32,834 nucleotides of DNA from JBEKYH01 sp049511115 (GTDB lineage Bacteria > Planctomycetota > Phycisphaerae > Tepidisphaerales > Tepidisphaeraceae): positions 1 to 32,834 of the forward strand of contig JBEKYH010000002.1 in the NCBI GenBank assembly GCA_049511115.1. The letters run 5' to 3'. Both the position numbers and the translations under genes were made by a program. This document shows positions 1 to 6,869 of the stretch, piece by piece; positions within the stretch are counted from its first letter, which is position 1; each line of letters opens with the position of its first letter. The notes beneath the pieces are model-generated. The model was given only the letters and a program-made list of their open reading frames with translations, did no database searches and was not told the DNA's origin.

Positions 1-105
1 ACCCGCTCGGTGGTCGTGTCGTGCACCCGGATGTCACCCGCGGCATCAATCGCCACGGCCGGGGGTTGGAAGAAACTGCCATTGCCGATCGCCCCTCTAA
101 ACCAG
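1..105 (-). pseudogene. NHL-repeat-like coding fragment, cut by window edge
   Basis: Read on the minus strand, this stretch is open and encodes FFQPPAVAIDAAGDI followed by VHDTTTERV. This resembles one NHL beta-propeller blade (family consensus: QPxGVAVDxxGNVYVADxxNxRV). No start codon with a ribosome binding site is visible. Immediately upstream the frame enters the terminal repeat of the RAYT unit, so I infer the 3' remainder of a gene cut by that insertion, or a gene whose 5' end was lost. Only about 30 codons are visible and the rest lies outside the window, so the assignment is tentative. Confidence 0.35.
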
Positions 106-813
106 GGACAGTAACCCATTTCCCTTCCTTTTTCTCGCCGCCTTTACCGCCTTCTTCGGCCTCCCCACCGCCAATGGCCGCAGCCGCCGGGCAAGCGCGA
201 GCTCGAACTTGCTCAGCCATCCGTCCTCGGCCAGCGGCCGCCCCGTCTGCACGTATCGCTTGAGCCGCTCGCGCTCCTCAGTCGGCAAATCCACCGCGAG
301 CTTCGCCTCCCAATCCAACCCGTCGGCCAGCCTCTTCCACCCCTTGGCATCCAGCAAACCGCTCGCGTCCTTGCCGCCGCAGTGGGCCGCGGCGCTGGAC
401 CACGCATAATTCCGCGCGATGCGGCACAGGCCCGCCCGGATCGGATTGCGCTCTATATAGCGCATTGCTAGTAAACAGTGCTCCTCATCCATCGGATTGG
501 AGTAAAAGCGATTCTGCCACAGATGCCCGCTGCGCCCGTGCAGGCGGTTGACGTATTGAGAATACAGCCAATGCGTGCGGCCGATGGCTTTGGCCAGCGC
601 GTCCTCCTTCCGCGGAACGGCGATGAGATGCACGTGATTCGTCATGAGGCAGTAGCCCAAAATCTCCACGCCATAGCGGCGAGACTGCGTCGCGAGGAAT
701 CTCAGATAAGCCCGGCGGTCGTCATCGACAAAGAAAACGTCATGGCGGTTGTTGCCGCGCTGCGTGAGATGATGTGGAGAATCGGCGATGACGATGCGAG
801 CGACGCGGGCCAT
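97..813 (-). CDS. REP-associated tyrosine transposase (RAYT, Y1_Tnp family)
   Basis: A 238-residue protein of the IS200-like Y1 transposase family, RAYT branch. These single-strand-specific nucleases act on REP hairpins. The HUH pair is visible as NHVHL (His60 and His62). The candidate catalytic tyrosines are Tyr84/Tyr87 in WLYSQYVNR, followed by the family motif GRSGHLWQNRF and then YIERNPIRAGL. The basic C-terminus (KKAVKAARKRKG) fits DNA binding. The last codons (GLLSLV, then TAG) are encoded by the left terminal inverted repeat itself, so the repeat supplies the stop codon. The gene starts 19 bases after the stop of the PEP-CTERM gene on the same strand and may be expressed by read-through from it. 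The transposase appears intact. Confidence 0.93.
   Translation of the reverse strand: MARVARIVIADSPHHLTQRGNNRHDVFFVDDDRRAYLRFLATQSRRYGVEILGYCLMTNHVHLIAVPRKEDALAKAIGRTHWLYSQYVNRLHGRSGHLWQNRFYSNPMDEEHCLLAMRYIERNPIRAGLCRIARNYAWSSAAAHCGGKDASGLLDAKGWKRLADGLDWEAKLAVDLPTEERERLKRYVQTGRPLAEDGWLSKFELALARRLRPLAVGRPKKAVKAARKRKGNGLLSLV
102..122 (+). repeat. Left terminal REP-like inverted repeat of the RAYT unit
   Basis: This 21-base sequence (core GGGACAGTAACCCATTTC) matches the reverse complement of 851-871 at 19 of 21 positions. The two copies face each other across the transposase gene, as expected for the REP sequences a RAYT acts on. The repeat lies inside the 3' end of the transposase coding sequence. 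Confidence 0.8.
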
Positions 814-832
814 AGGAAGGAGGGTAACAATA

Positions 833-1954
833 TCATGAGTTCAGGGCAATGAAATGGGTGACTGTCCCCGGTATTCCGGTATTCCGGGTATTCCCGGGTA
901 TTCCCGGGGTATTCCCGGTATTCCCGGGTATTCCCAGAGAACGCCGTCCCCTACGTAACAGCACTAAGGAACCCGCCCCTAATAATGCCAGCGAACTCGG
1001 TTCCGGAACATCTGCAATACGGAAGCCAAGGACACCCTGGTATCCCGACGGCGGACCCGCTACAAAGCTATTCGATTCAAGAGACGTATAGGGAGCTGCG
1101 AACGACCCGCCCCAGTCACGGTGCTCGCCATCTATGATGTTCTCAGTCAACTGAGATACATCCCCACCCATATCAAACGTCCCATACGGTCCTGGAGAAT
1201 CCGCAAACGTCCCCACGGGAGTCAAGCCATTCACTGGATCCGTAAGCCCCAAGAGAGGATCTAGGAAATTGGCGTTGTTTGTTCCTGTCGCCAAAAGCGC
1301 ATTGCTCGGCGGAGTGTTATTCTGCGTCGGAAATAGCCAGTAACCCGCGCTAGTCGAGCCGCCCTTGTAGTAGGCGGCCTTATACCATTCATTTTCGTTG
1401 GGAATCACGTACACTGCCGTAGGCGAACGGGTGACGGCCGCCAACTGTTGATCGGTAAGAGCACCATTGAGCGCATAGGAGCCGGTCTCGGTTGTCGTAG
1501 CGTTCTCCACCCCCGTAGCCGGCTGACCATTGGCCAGCCAATTGCAAAACCGAGCCGCATCGCCCCAGGAGACTTCGTTAACCGGGAAATTTGCATCCAC
1601 ACTGACAACGCTATACGAATAACTGCCCGGAATGCCTGAGCGAATAATCCCGCAAGTTGCAAACCCGCTTCCAGGGCTCATGTTCAGGTTGTAAAGCCCA
1701 TACTGGTCTGTCGCCGCGACGGCATTGAGCATCTGGCAATACTGGGCCGCCGTAATATCGTAAGTGCCCATCTGATAGACATACCCAACCGATCCCAGCC
1801 CATTGGCATCCGGTGCATTGCCCGGATCGCCCACCGTCACGAAGCTAAGACTCGTAAGCCCAGGCCCAAGGTTAAAAACGTCTGCCCTGGCCGCCGACGT
1901 CGCTCCCAACGCCGAAACGGCCAACATCGTTATAAATCCCGGTGAAATACGCAT
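833..1954 (-). CDS. Secreted SUMF1/FGE-like domain protein with PEP-CTERM sorting signal
   Basis: A 373-residue exported protein. I start it at ATG 1954 because GAGGTG lies six bases upstream and the protein then opens directly with a signal peptide (MRISPGFITMLAVSALGA, cleavage near ARA-D). The body resembles the formylglycine-generating-enzyme/SUMF1 fold as used in secreted planctomycete proteins: YDITAAQYCQMLNAV, NFPVNEVSWGDAARFCNWL, IPNENEWYKAAYY, DMGGDVSQLTE and the closing GFRIAD. No catalytic role is implied. A PEP-CTERM anchor follows: VPEPSSLALL, a short hydrophobic stretch, then RRGRR. Proteins of this class normally stop right after that basic cluster. Here about 30 more residues follow, encoded by the GGTATTCC repeats and the RAYT terminal repeat, which suggests the native stop was lost by repeat insertion. 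Confidence 0.85.
   Translation of the reverse strand: MRISPGFITMLAVSALGATSAARADVFNLGPGLTSLSFVTVGDPGNAPDANGLGSVGYVYQMGTYDITAAQYCQMLNAVAATDQYGLYNLNMSPGSGFATCGIIRSGIPGSYSYSVVSVDANFPVNEVSWGDAARFCNWLANGQPATGVENATTTETGSYALNGALTDQQLAAVTRSPTAVYVIPNENEWYKAAYYKGGSTSAGYWLFPTQNNTPPSNALLATGTNNANFLDPLLGLTDPVNGLTPVGTFADSPGPYGTFDMGGDVSQLTENIIDGEHRDWGGSFAAPYTSLESNSFVAGPPSGYQGVLGFRIADVPEPSSLALLGAGSLVLLRRGRRSLGIPGNTGNTPGIPGNTRNTGIPGTVTHFIALNS
851..871 (-). repeat. Right terminal REP-like inverted repeat of the RAYT unit
   Basis: The minus-strand core is GGGGACAGTCACCCATTTC, the partner of the repeat at 102-122. Together they delimit a 770-bp unit (102-871) containing one transposase gene. The copy also encodes the last part (PGTVTHF) of the abnormal tail of the upstream PEP-CTERM gene. 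Confidence 0.8.
869..942. repeat. Degenerate tandem GGTATTCC(C) repeats next to the RAYT unit
   Basis: About eight copies of an 8-10 base unit built on GGTATTCCCG stand head to tail with unit lengths varying by one to two bases. Because CCGG and CCCGGG flank each TATT, neighbouring units can pair as small hairpins. Read in frame on the minus strand they give GIPGN/RNT-type residues forming the low-complexity tail of the PEP-CTERM protein. The core CCGGTATTCCGG recurs as the palindrome inside waaA at 13551-13572. Confidence 0.75.
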
Positions 1955-2380
1955 ACGCTTCACCTCATTTACTCCATGAAAGCTGCAAACCAATCACGCA
2001 GCCAGGCGGGGAGGGCACGCGAACGGCCAACACCGTCCATACTCTACTACAATTTTATACCGCCGGTGCACCGCCCAAAGCAGGCAAATTCCCGAATTTA
2101 ACATTTCCCAAACGCACTCATCCGCACCACGACTAATGATACGTGTTGTCCACCAACCCAAACCCCAGAATTCCGACTTACAGCCAGCCGGCCCATGGAA
2201 TCGCACAGGCGATCACATGCGCTCTCCTGCATATGAACTATCGGTCTGTCTAATAGTTTTAAACGTGCCGAACCCAGCCCAAAACTGTTCCAATCTGTTC
2301 CAAACTGTTCGGATTTGAGGCCCAAGCGCCCAAAACTGTCTAAAAGTGTCGAACTGCTTTCATGCCCCGCGTCCCAGCCA
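1955..2380. other. Gene-free stretch of about 430 bases
   Basis: No convincing coding sequence was found. The stretch serves as the upstream region of the minus-strand PEP-CTERM gene. A TATAAA hexamer on the minus strand at 2054-2059 is a possible -10 element, without a good -35. The ygfZ-proximal part holds the phased TGTTCC array listed separately. No convincing terminator hairpin was seen. Confidence 0.6.
2285..2314. repeat. Three-unit array of TGTTCC at exact 10-bp spacing
   Basis: Three consecutive decamers of the form CTGTTCCAAW follow one another at 2285, 2295 and 2305 with the same register. Degenerate TGTC copies near 2337 and 2347 keep a roughly 10-bp phase. The same type of array occurs at 16891-16940, and a two-unit version (gttccagact twice) occurs inside the ygfZ-like gene near 2824-2843. 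Its function is unknown. Confidence 0.7.
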
Positions 2381-3496
2381 TCACCCCAAAAACCCCAACT
2401 CCTGCACCCTCCCCTTTCTCATCGCCCCCTCAGCGGGAATGCTCAATTCGGTCCCGGCGGCAATGAACGCCTTTTTTACATAGCCCAGGCAGATCGCGGC
2501 GTTGGAAAGAACCGGCGAGATCGTGCTGCTGGTGATCCCGCCAATCGCGTTGGCGGCCGCGTCGTAAATCTGGCTGCCCGCCACGGGAAGGGCGTCCCCC
2601 TCCATGCGGATGCCGACCAGTTGCTTGGCGATCTGCCCGCGCGCGTGCATGCGGGCGACGATTTCCTGGCCGAGGTAACAACCCTTGGTGAATGATACCC
2701 CGCGCGCAAGCTGGACTGGCCCAATCTCAGCCGGCAGGATCGTGTCGTCAAAGTCGATCCCCATCAGCGGCCGCCCCGCTTCGATCCGCGCCGTGTTGAA
2801 CGCGGCCCACCCAACGGGGCGAAGTTCCAGACTGTTCCAGACCGCCGCCGCGGATGAAGTTGGAACGATCAAATGAAATCCCGGCGAACCGCAGATGTCG
2901 TCGCGGAATACGACCGCTTCGGCTCCGGCGATGGTCAATCGCGTCGAATCAAGTTGTCCCATTTCCGGTAAATTCAAGGCGGCAGGCGCTTTAGGCCCGT
3001 AAATGCCGATCTCGTGCAGCTCGCCCGCCCGGCTGGAAAGAGTTGCGTTATCGCCGATCAGGTATTTATCCAGCGTCTGCCGCGTCGATTCCAACAGGCG
3101 GCGGTCCAGTTCGAGCCATGTCCGATCTCCCAGTTCCAGGACATTTACATCAGAGGCGATGCGGCCCTTGCTGTTGAGCAGGAAGGCGTAGACGCCTTTC
3201 CCGGCGGCCAGACCAATCTTAACAGCCTTGTCGTAGGTCTGATTGGTGAGAAGGCGATTGAGGAAGTCCAGCCGGTCCGGGCCGGTCAGTTCCAGGATGG
3301 CCCGTTGCGGCCGATTCATGCGGCCGGCGCCTTTGCGGATGGCTGAATACTCCGCCGGCATGTTGCCGAAAGTGGTGACAATCTCAATATCCGCATAGCG
3401 TTGGAACTCGGCGGTCGTTTGCCGATGCAGGAAATCCAAGGGGCCATGTTGCAAGGACGAGCCGGTTTGAGGATCATTCCCCATGTTGATTTCCAT
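2381..3496 (-). CDS. ygfZ: YgfZ/GcvT-like folate-binding protein
   Basis: A 371-residue member of the aminomethyltransferase-related YgfZ family. These proteins bind tetrahydrofolate and support assembly or repair of iron-sulfur clusters, and some affect tRNA thiomethylation. The diagnostic signature KGCYLGQEIVARMHARG is complete, including the family cysteine. The N-terminal GcvT-type segment (ILELTGPDRLDFLNRLLTN) and the C-terminal beta-barrel segment (CLGYVKKAF) are also present. The reading frame continues upstream to a TTG at 3535 without a ribosome binding site. ATG 3496 and ATG 3484 (MGNDPQTG) are both possible, and the sequence does not decide between them. The gene is divergent from the UVR-motif gene, with about 145 bases between them. 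No glycine-cleavage genes are nearby, which favours YgfZ over GcvT. Confidence 0.88.
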   Translation of the reverse strand: MEINMGNDPQTGSSLQHGPLDFLHRQTTAEFQRYADIEIVTTFGNMPAEYSAIRKGAGRMNRPQRAILELTGPDRLDFLNRLLTNQTYDKAVKIGLAAGKGVYAFLLNSKGRIASDVNVLELGDRTWLELDRRLLESTRQTLDKYLIGDNATLSSRAGELHEIGIYGPKAPAALNLPEMGQLDSTRLTIAGAEAVVFRDDICGSPGFHLIVPTSSAAAVWNSLELRPVGWAAFNTARIEAGRPLMGIDFDDTILPAEIGPVQLARGVSFTKGCYLGQEIVARMHARGQIAKQLVGIRMEGDALPVAGSQIYDAAANAIGGITSSTISPVLSNAAICLGYVKKAFIAAGTELSIPAEGAMRKGRVQELGFLG

Positions 3497-3605
3497 GCCT
3501 CTGCCGGCGGCCGCCTGAAAACCCGCCCGCGACAAACGGCCGCGAGGGAGCCTATTGTTCTGCGACTGGTGTGGGTAGTCAAACCAGTTTCTCTCACTGG
3601 ACGTA

Positions 3606-3614
3606 TGCTATAAT
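3606..3614 (+). promoter_or_regulatory. Extended -10 promoter (TGCTATAAT) for the UVR-motif gene
   Basis: A perfect TATAAT at 3609-3614 is preceded by TGC, giving the extended -10 form. No recognisable -35 lies at 16-18 bases. It sits 26 bases before ATG 3641, so the leader would be short. No clear Shine-Dalgarno sequence precedes that ATG. Confidence 0.5.
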
Positions 3615-3640
3615 AGGGTGCCTTAACCGACGTGGCCGTT

Positions 3641-4471
3641 ATGACAAACGATCTTCCCCAACGTGAAAACCGCCAGGGCCGAAGCGAAAACAAGGCCCCT
3701 ACCAAGGATATCACTCCTGTTCTCAAGGGGTGGGATTACGAGTCTGGCACGATTAACGTGCGGAAAATCAACGGCGCTGACGGCTCCCCCAAATTGCAGA
3801 TGCGCCTGGACCTTGGCCTCCTCCAGATGGAACTGACAGGCCGCCCCGATGGGTATCGCCCGCACGGGTGCGAATCCCTTCTGGATTATTACGAAGCCGC
3901 CTTGGATGAACACAAACTTCGCAACGGAACAGAGTTAGGCTTCCATCTGACCGCCGAGCAATGCCAGGAACTGCGCGAGGAATCGGTGATGTATTATCAC
4001 CGCTACCTGAGCCTGTTTGTGCTGGAAGACTTCCCCGGCGTGGTTCGCGACACGGCCCGGAATCTGCGCGTTTTGGACCTGTGCGGGAAATACGCCATTG
4101 ATGAACAGGATCGGTTCCTGCTCGAGCAGTACCGGCCCTACATCACCATGATGAACGCCCGAGCTGCTGCGTCGCTGATGTACAAGGAAGGCCAGTACCA
4201 GGAAGCGCTGGACGCCGTAAAACGAGGCCTGTCGAGCATCAAGCGTTTCTTCATCCGCTTCGGTCAGGAGGCCGCCTACAAGCAAAGCAATGAGGTTCGC
4301 GTTCTCAAGAGCTTCGCGCGGGAGATTCGCAACAAGCTGCCGGTGGACCCCAAGGCGGTCCTGCAATCGCGATTAACCCGAGCCGTTCAGCGCGAAGACT
4401 ACGAAGAGGCCGCCCGCCTGCGCGACCAACTCAACGCCATGACCGAACCACCGGCTGTTCAGCCTGATTAA
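3641..4471 (+). CDS. UvrB/UvrC (UVR) motif-containing protein
   Basis: A 276-residue soluble protein with a UVR motif at its C-terminus (LTRAVQREDYEEAARLRDQL). This is the short helical hairpin through which UvrB binds UvrC, and it also occurs in McsA and other unrelated proteins. The rest is mostly helical with no catalytic signature I recognise. The central part (YHRYLSLFVLEDFPGVVRD, then helices with YKEGQYQEALDAVKRGL) looks like a TPR-type helical region. ATG 3641 is preferred over the in-frame GTG 3632 because the motif content is unaffected and an extended -10 element lies just upstream. It is probably monocistronic, since a strong hairpin follows directly. A role in protein quality control or repair is only a guess. 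Confidence 0.8.
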   Translation: MTNDLPQRENRQGRSENKAPTKDITPVLKGWDYESGTINVRKINGADGSPKLQMRLDLGLLQMELTGRPDGYRPHGCESLLDYYEAALDEHKLRNGTELGFHLTAEQCQELREESVMYYHRYLSLFVLEDFPGVVRDTARNLRVLDLCGKYAIDEQDRFLLEQYRPYITMMNARAAASLMYKEGQYQEALDAVKRGLSSIKRFFIRFGQEAAYKQSNEVRVLKSFAREIRNKLPVDPKAVLQSRLTRAVQREDYEEAARLRDQLNAMTEPPAVQPD

Positions 4472-4473
4472 AG

Positions 4474-4533
4474 AGGACGGAAACGGGGACGCAGCTAGTT
4501 TCCAAAAACTAGCTGCGTCCCCGTTTCCGTCCT
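4474..4533. repeat. Perfect 28-bp inverted repeat (REP-like hairpin or bidirectional terminator)
   Basis: Arms 4474-4501 and 4506-4533 are exactly complementary over 28 bases, with a four-base loop (CCAA). The element fills nearly the whole 62-base spacer between two convergent genes. Its arms contain CGGGGACGCAGCTAGTTT, which shares the GGGGAC start with the RAYT-flanking repeats. The stem lacks a strong terminal U-run, so a mobile REP-type element that also terminates transcription is as likely as a classic terminator. Confidence 0.8.
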
Positions 4534-5298
4534 TCACGGCGCGCTTTGCGTCGTCGCAGGGGACAGCGGCTGTAATTCAAACACGCGGAAGTTCTTTACG
4601 AGCATGTGATTCTTCGTCGTGCGAAAGGCAAACCAGCCATCCGTGTACGGTTGCGGATCGTTCAATTCAAATATCTTTTTTTCGTTTCGCCAGAATTGGA
4701 TGAGGTTCCCACTGGCAACGAGCCGAAGCGCCTGCGACTGATTGGCGACGATCAAATCCGGCTTATCGCGCAGATCATTCTGCGGCAGCAGCGGGCGATT
4801 ATCCTGTTGGCCGATGTAGCGGCGAAACCGCGTGGTGGTATTCGTATTCCCGCCCAGGCCGACGTAATAAGTGAGGAGCTGATCGTAATCGGTGAACTTC
4901 CCGCTGCGCGGATGGGCGAAAAAATCATCCGCGCCGCGCGGATCGCGAGCCATCCAGAAACAATTCAAGTCGCTCACGCGGTCGTTGGCTCCGCCGGCCG
5001 AAAGAACCGTCGCTTCATATTCAATCATGAGCGGCCCGCGCAGCAGCGGCTTGAACCAGACGCAGCAGCCCGCCGGCACGTCAATGTCCAGCCCGCCGTT
5101 TTTCGCGCTGATGCTGCCGCCGTGCTCCAGTTCATTGACCCAATTGGCCAAGCCGTTTGAAAAATCATCGGAGTATTTGAGAGCGCCGATCGCGTAGCGC
5201 GGATCGAGACTCTTTTCCGCGGGCGCCGTTTGCGCCCAGCCACAGCTCGCCGCGAGCAGCGCAAAACCAAGGAAAAAACCGCTCTGCGCCATCCTCAT
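4534..5298 (-). CDS. Secreted lectin-like protein (DUF6250/DUF1961-like), sugar-related
   Basis: A 254-residue exported protein with a signal peptide (MRMAQSGFFLGFALLAASC, with a possible lipobox or cleavage near GWAQ). The mature part reads as a jelly-roll, concanavalin-like domain: YSDDFSNGLANWVNELE, DLNCFWMARDPRG, YYVGLGGNTNTTTRFRRY, FWRNEKKIFELNDPQPY and GWFAFRTTKNHMLVKNFRVF. This pattern fits the DUF6250 or DUF1961 families found with polysaccharide-lyase and glycoside-hydrolase genes. The family name is from memory and uncertain. ATG 5298 is chosen because it overlaps the stop of the upstream oxidoreductase gene (ATGA) and has GGAG six bases ahead. This implies translational coupling and a joint role in carbohydrate catabolism. 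Confidence 0.75.
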   Translation of the reverse strand: MRMAQSGFFLGFALLAASCGWAQTAPAEKSLDPRYAIGALKYSDDFSNGLANWVNELEHGGSISAKNGGLDIDVPAGCCVWFKPLLRGPLMIEYEATVLSAGGANDRVSDLNCFWMARDPRGADDFFAHPRSGKFTDYDQLLTYYVGLGGNTNTTTRFRRYIGQQDNRPLLPQNDLRDKPDLIVANQSQALRLVASGNLIQFWRNEKKIFELNDPQPYTDGWFAFRTTKNHMLVKNFRVFELQPLSPATTQSAP

Positions 5299-6287
5299 CG
5301 ATCGCTCCATTGCACCCAGGCTTGTCGATCGCACGCATCGCGCGCGTGCAGCAGAACTTCGGCGGTTGCCAGCGAAATTGCTGTGGAAAACCACTCGCTC
5401 TTTTCGCCTTGCAACGCCGCCAGCAACTCTAAATGGATCGGCCGGACGATGGCGCGACCGGTGATGTCGATCTCACCCTGCGATTCTGCAATCAACTTGC
5501 AGCGCCCCTCGCGAACTTCCAGCACGCCCTTGCTCCCGGCAATCCGAATTCGGTCATCGCCGTGCGTCGCCGCGGCGGCGGGCCGCAGAAAATCCGCGTG
5601 GATGACGCCGGTCGCGCCGTTTTCCAACTCGATCAGCAACGCCAGATGATCCTCCATCGTGCCATAATCGGGCCGGGAGAGATTTCCCTGCCTCCCGATG
5701 ACTTTTTTGATATTCAGCCCGGTGATCCATTGCGCCGCGTCCACCGCGTGGCTGGCGATCCAGAGGAGTGTACCGCCGTAGGATGCGCGATTGGCGTACC
5801 AGCTCGGCCGCGTGCCGAAGCGGTAGCTTTTCTGGGCGCTGACGAGGATCACATCGCCGATGAGCTTCCGGGCGATTGCCTCCTGCGCGGCCCGGAATTC
5901 CGGCCGGCACCGAAAATCGAATTCGGTAACAAGAATCCGCCGCTGGTCTTGCGCCAATTCCCTCAAAACCGAAAGTTGCTCCCATGTAGCGGCCACCGGT
6001 TTATCGCTCACAACGGGAATATTACGCCGCAGCGCTTCGGCGATAATCTCGCCATTATGGCCGTAAACCGCGCCGACGCTGACGCCATCAGGCTTAAACC
6101 CCGCGAACATTTTTTCCGGCGAATCGTACCAAGTGGCGACGCCCAGGGCGGTTGCAAGCCGCCGTGCGGCGTCGGCGTCTATGCCGTCTCCGGCAACAGC
6201 CGGTGCAATGGAAATTTCGCTGGCCTTTTCCGCCAGCAGCGCACGGAGGTAGTGGTGACCCCAGCCGCCGATAAAACCAAGCTTCAT
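5295..6287 (-). CDS. Gfo/Idh/MocA family NAD(P)-dependent oxidoreductase
   Basis: A 330-residue oxidoreductase. The N-terminal Rossmann segment begins MKLGFIGGWGHHYLRAL, a slightly unusual nucleotide-binding loop. VVSDKPVAAT follows, corresponding to the family EKP motif. The substrate domain carries GGTLLWIASHAVDAAQW, the GG...H..D active-site pattern, with histidine and aspartate present. Family members oxidise sugars, inositols or sugar acids; the substrate cannot be told here. ATG 6287 is chosen because GGAG lies six bases upstream and the Rossmann strand starts immediately. Two other ATGs (6293, 6302) are just upstream. The gene is first in an operon with the secreted lectin-like protein (4-base overlap). 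Confidence 0.88.
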   Translation of the reverse strand: MKLGFIGGWGHHYLRALLAEKASEISIAPAVAGDGIDADAARRLATALGVATWYDSPEKMFAGFKPDGVSVGAVYGHNGEIIAEALRRNIPVVSDKPVAATWEQLSVLRELAQDQRRILVTEFDFRCRPEFRAAQEAIARKLIGDVILVSAQKSYRFGTRPSWYANRASYGGTLLWIASHAVDAAQWITGLNIKKVIGRQGNLSRPDYGTMEDHLALLIELENGATGVIHADFLRPAAAATHGDDRIRIAGSKGVLEVREGRCKLIAESQGEIDITGRAIVRPIHLELLAALQGEKSEWFSTAISLATAEVLLHARDACDRQAWVQWSDR

Positions 6288-6366
6288 CGTCATCTCCGCC
6301 ATGTTATACAACTCTCGTGCTGGAAAAGACGATAGGTATTCAGGTATAATTGCGGCGGCAAGTCGT

Positions 6367-6539
6367 CCTAGCAGCCTGTGGCAAAAGTCCCGCGCGGCAA
6401 GGCGAAGTGGGTCTCGGCCGCAGGAGAGACGCGACGACGAGTCGTATTTCATAAGGATATACGTCGAGGAGGAGCAACGAAGCCCGCGGCCGAAAGACAC
6501 GAGCATGGCCCGCGCGACTTTTGCTACAGGCTGCTAAGG
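6367..6539. mobile_element. Foldback MITE-like element with ~22-bp terminal inverted repeats
   Basis: The ends TAGCAGCCTGTGGCAAAAGT and its counterpart (reverse complement of the right end, TAGCAGCCTGTAGCAAAAGT) match with one difference over about 22 bases, extended by a GC-rich GCGCGG block. The interior is also roughly self-complementary: CTCGGCCGC pairs with GCGGCCGA, and a central GACGAGTCGTAT segment pairs with ATACGTCGAGGAG. The whole 173 bases could therefore fold into one long imperfect hairpin. No protein is encoded. It lies between the oxidoreductase start and the HMA protein. A partial relic with the same end sequence is at 20980-21026. Confidence 0.72.
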
Positions 6540-6575
6540 GGAGTGCCGTTTTGATCGGATGTGTGGAGGTGTTTG

Positions 6576-6827
6576 ATGGCCAATGATGTGGCTGCCGATT
6601 TGTTAGCGGTGATCCGCATCGACGGGATGCACTGCCATCGCTGCGAAATGGCGATTCAAAAGCGGCTGAGCGAGATTTCCGGCGTCCATGAGGCGGAGGT
6701 GGATTTCAACAGCCGCCAGGCTTCCGTGCTCTTCGATCGCTCGACGGTCAGTGTGGAGCAACTGGTCGACGCCATCCGCGACGCCGGATATCAGGCGAGC
6801 GCCACCACGGTGGGCCTGGAAGTGTAA
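6576..6827 (+). CDS. Heavy-metal-associated (HMA) domain protein, CopZ-like
   Basis: An 83-residue protein consisting of one HMA ferredoxin-like domain. The metal site is GMHCHRC (GMxCxxC), followed by the usual pattern: AIQKRLSEISGVHEAEVDF, then ASVLFDRSTVSVEQLVDAI and DAGYQA. Such proteins bind Cu(I) or other soft metals and shuttle them to P-type ATPases or regulators. ATG 6576 is supported by GGAGGT five bases upstream. No ATPase or metal regulator is in the window, so the partner is unknown. The C-terminus is short (TTVGLEV). The gene converges on the anti-sigma gene across a hairpin. Confidence 0.9.
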   Translation: MANDVAADLLAVIRIDGMHCHRCEMAIQKRLSEISGVHEAEVDFNSRQASVLFDRSTVSVEQLVDAIRDAGYQASATTVGLEV

Positions 6828-6841
6828 CCGCCCTACCCGCC

Positions 6842-6867
6842 AAAGAGGCGGCATTTTCCGCCGCTTT
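6842..6867. terminator. Bidirectional terminator-like hairpin
   Basis: Imperfect stem-loop (AAAGaGGCGG, loop CATTTT, CCGCCgCTTT) between two convergent genes, the HMA protein ending at 6827 and the anti-sigma factor ending at 6870. It has A/T-rich flanks on both sides. Confidence 0.45.
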
Positions 6868-6869
6868 AC

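Noticed and set aside
869..942. CRISPR array
   Set aside because: Units are 8-10 bases with no spacers and no cas genes are nearby; it is a simple tandem repeat.
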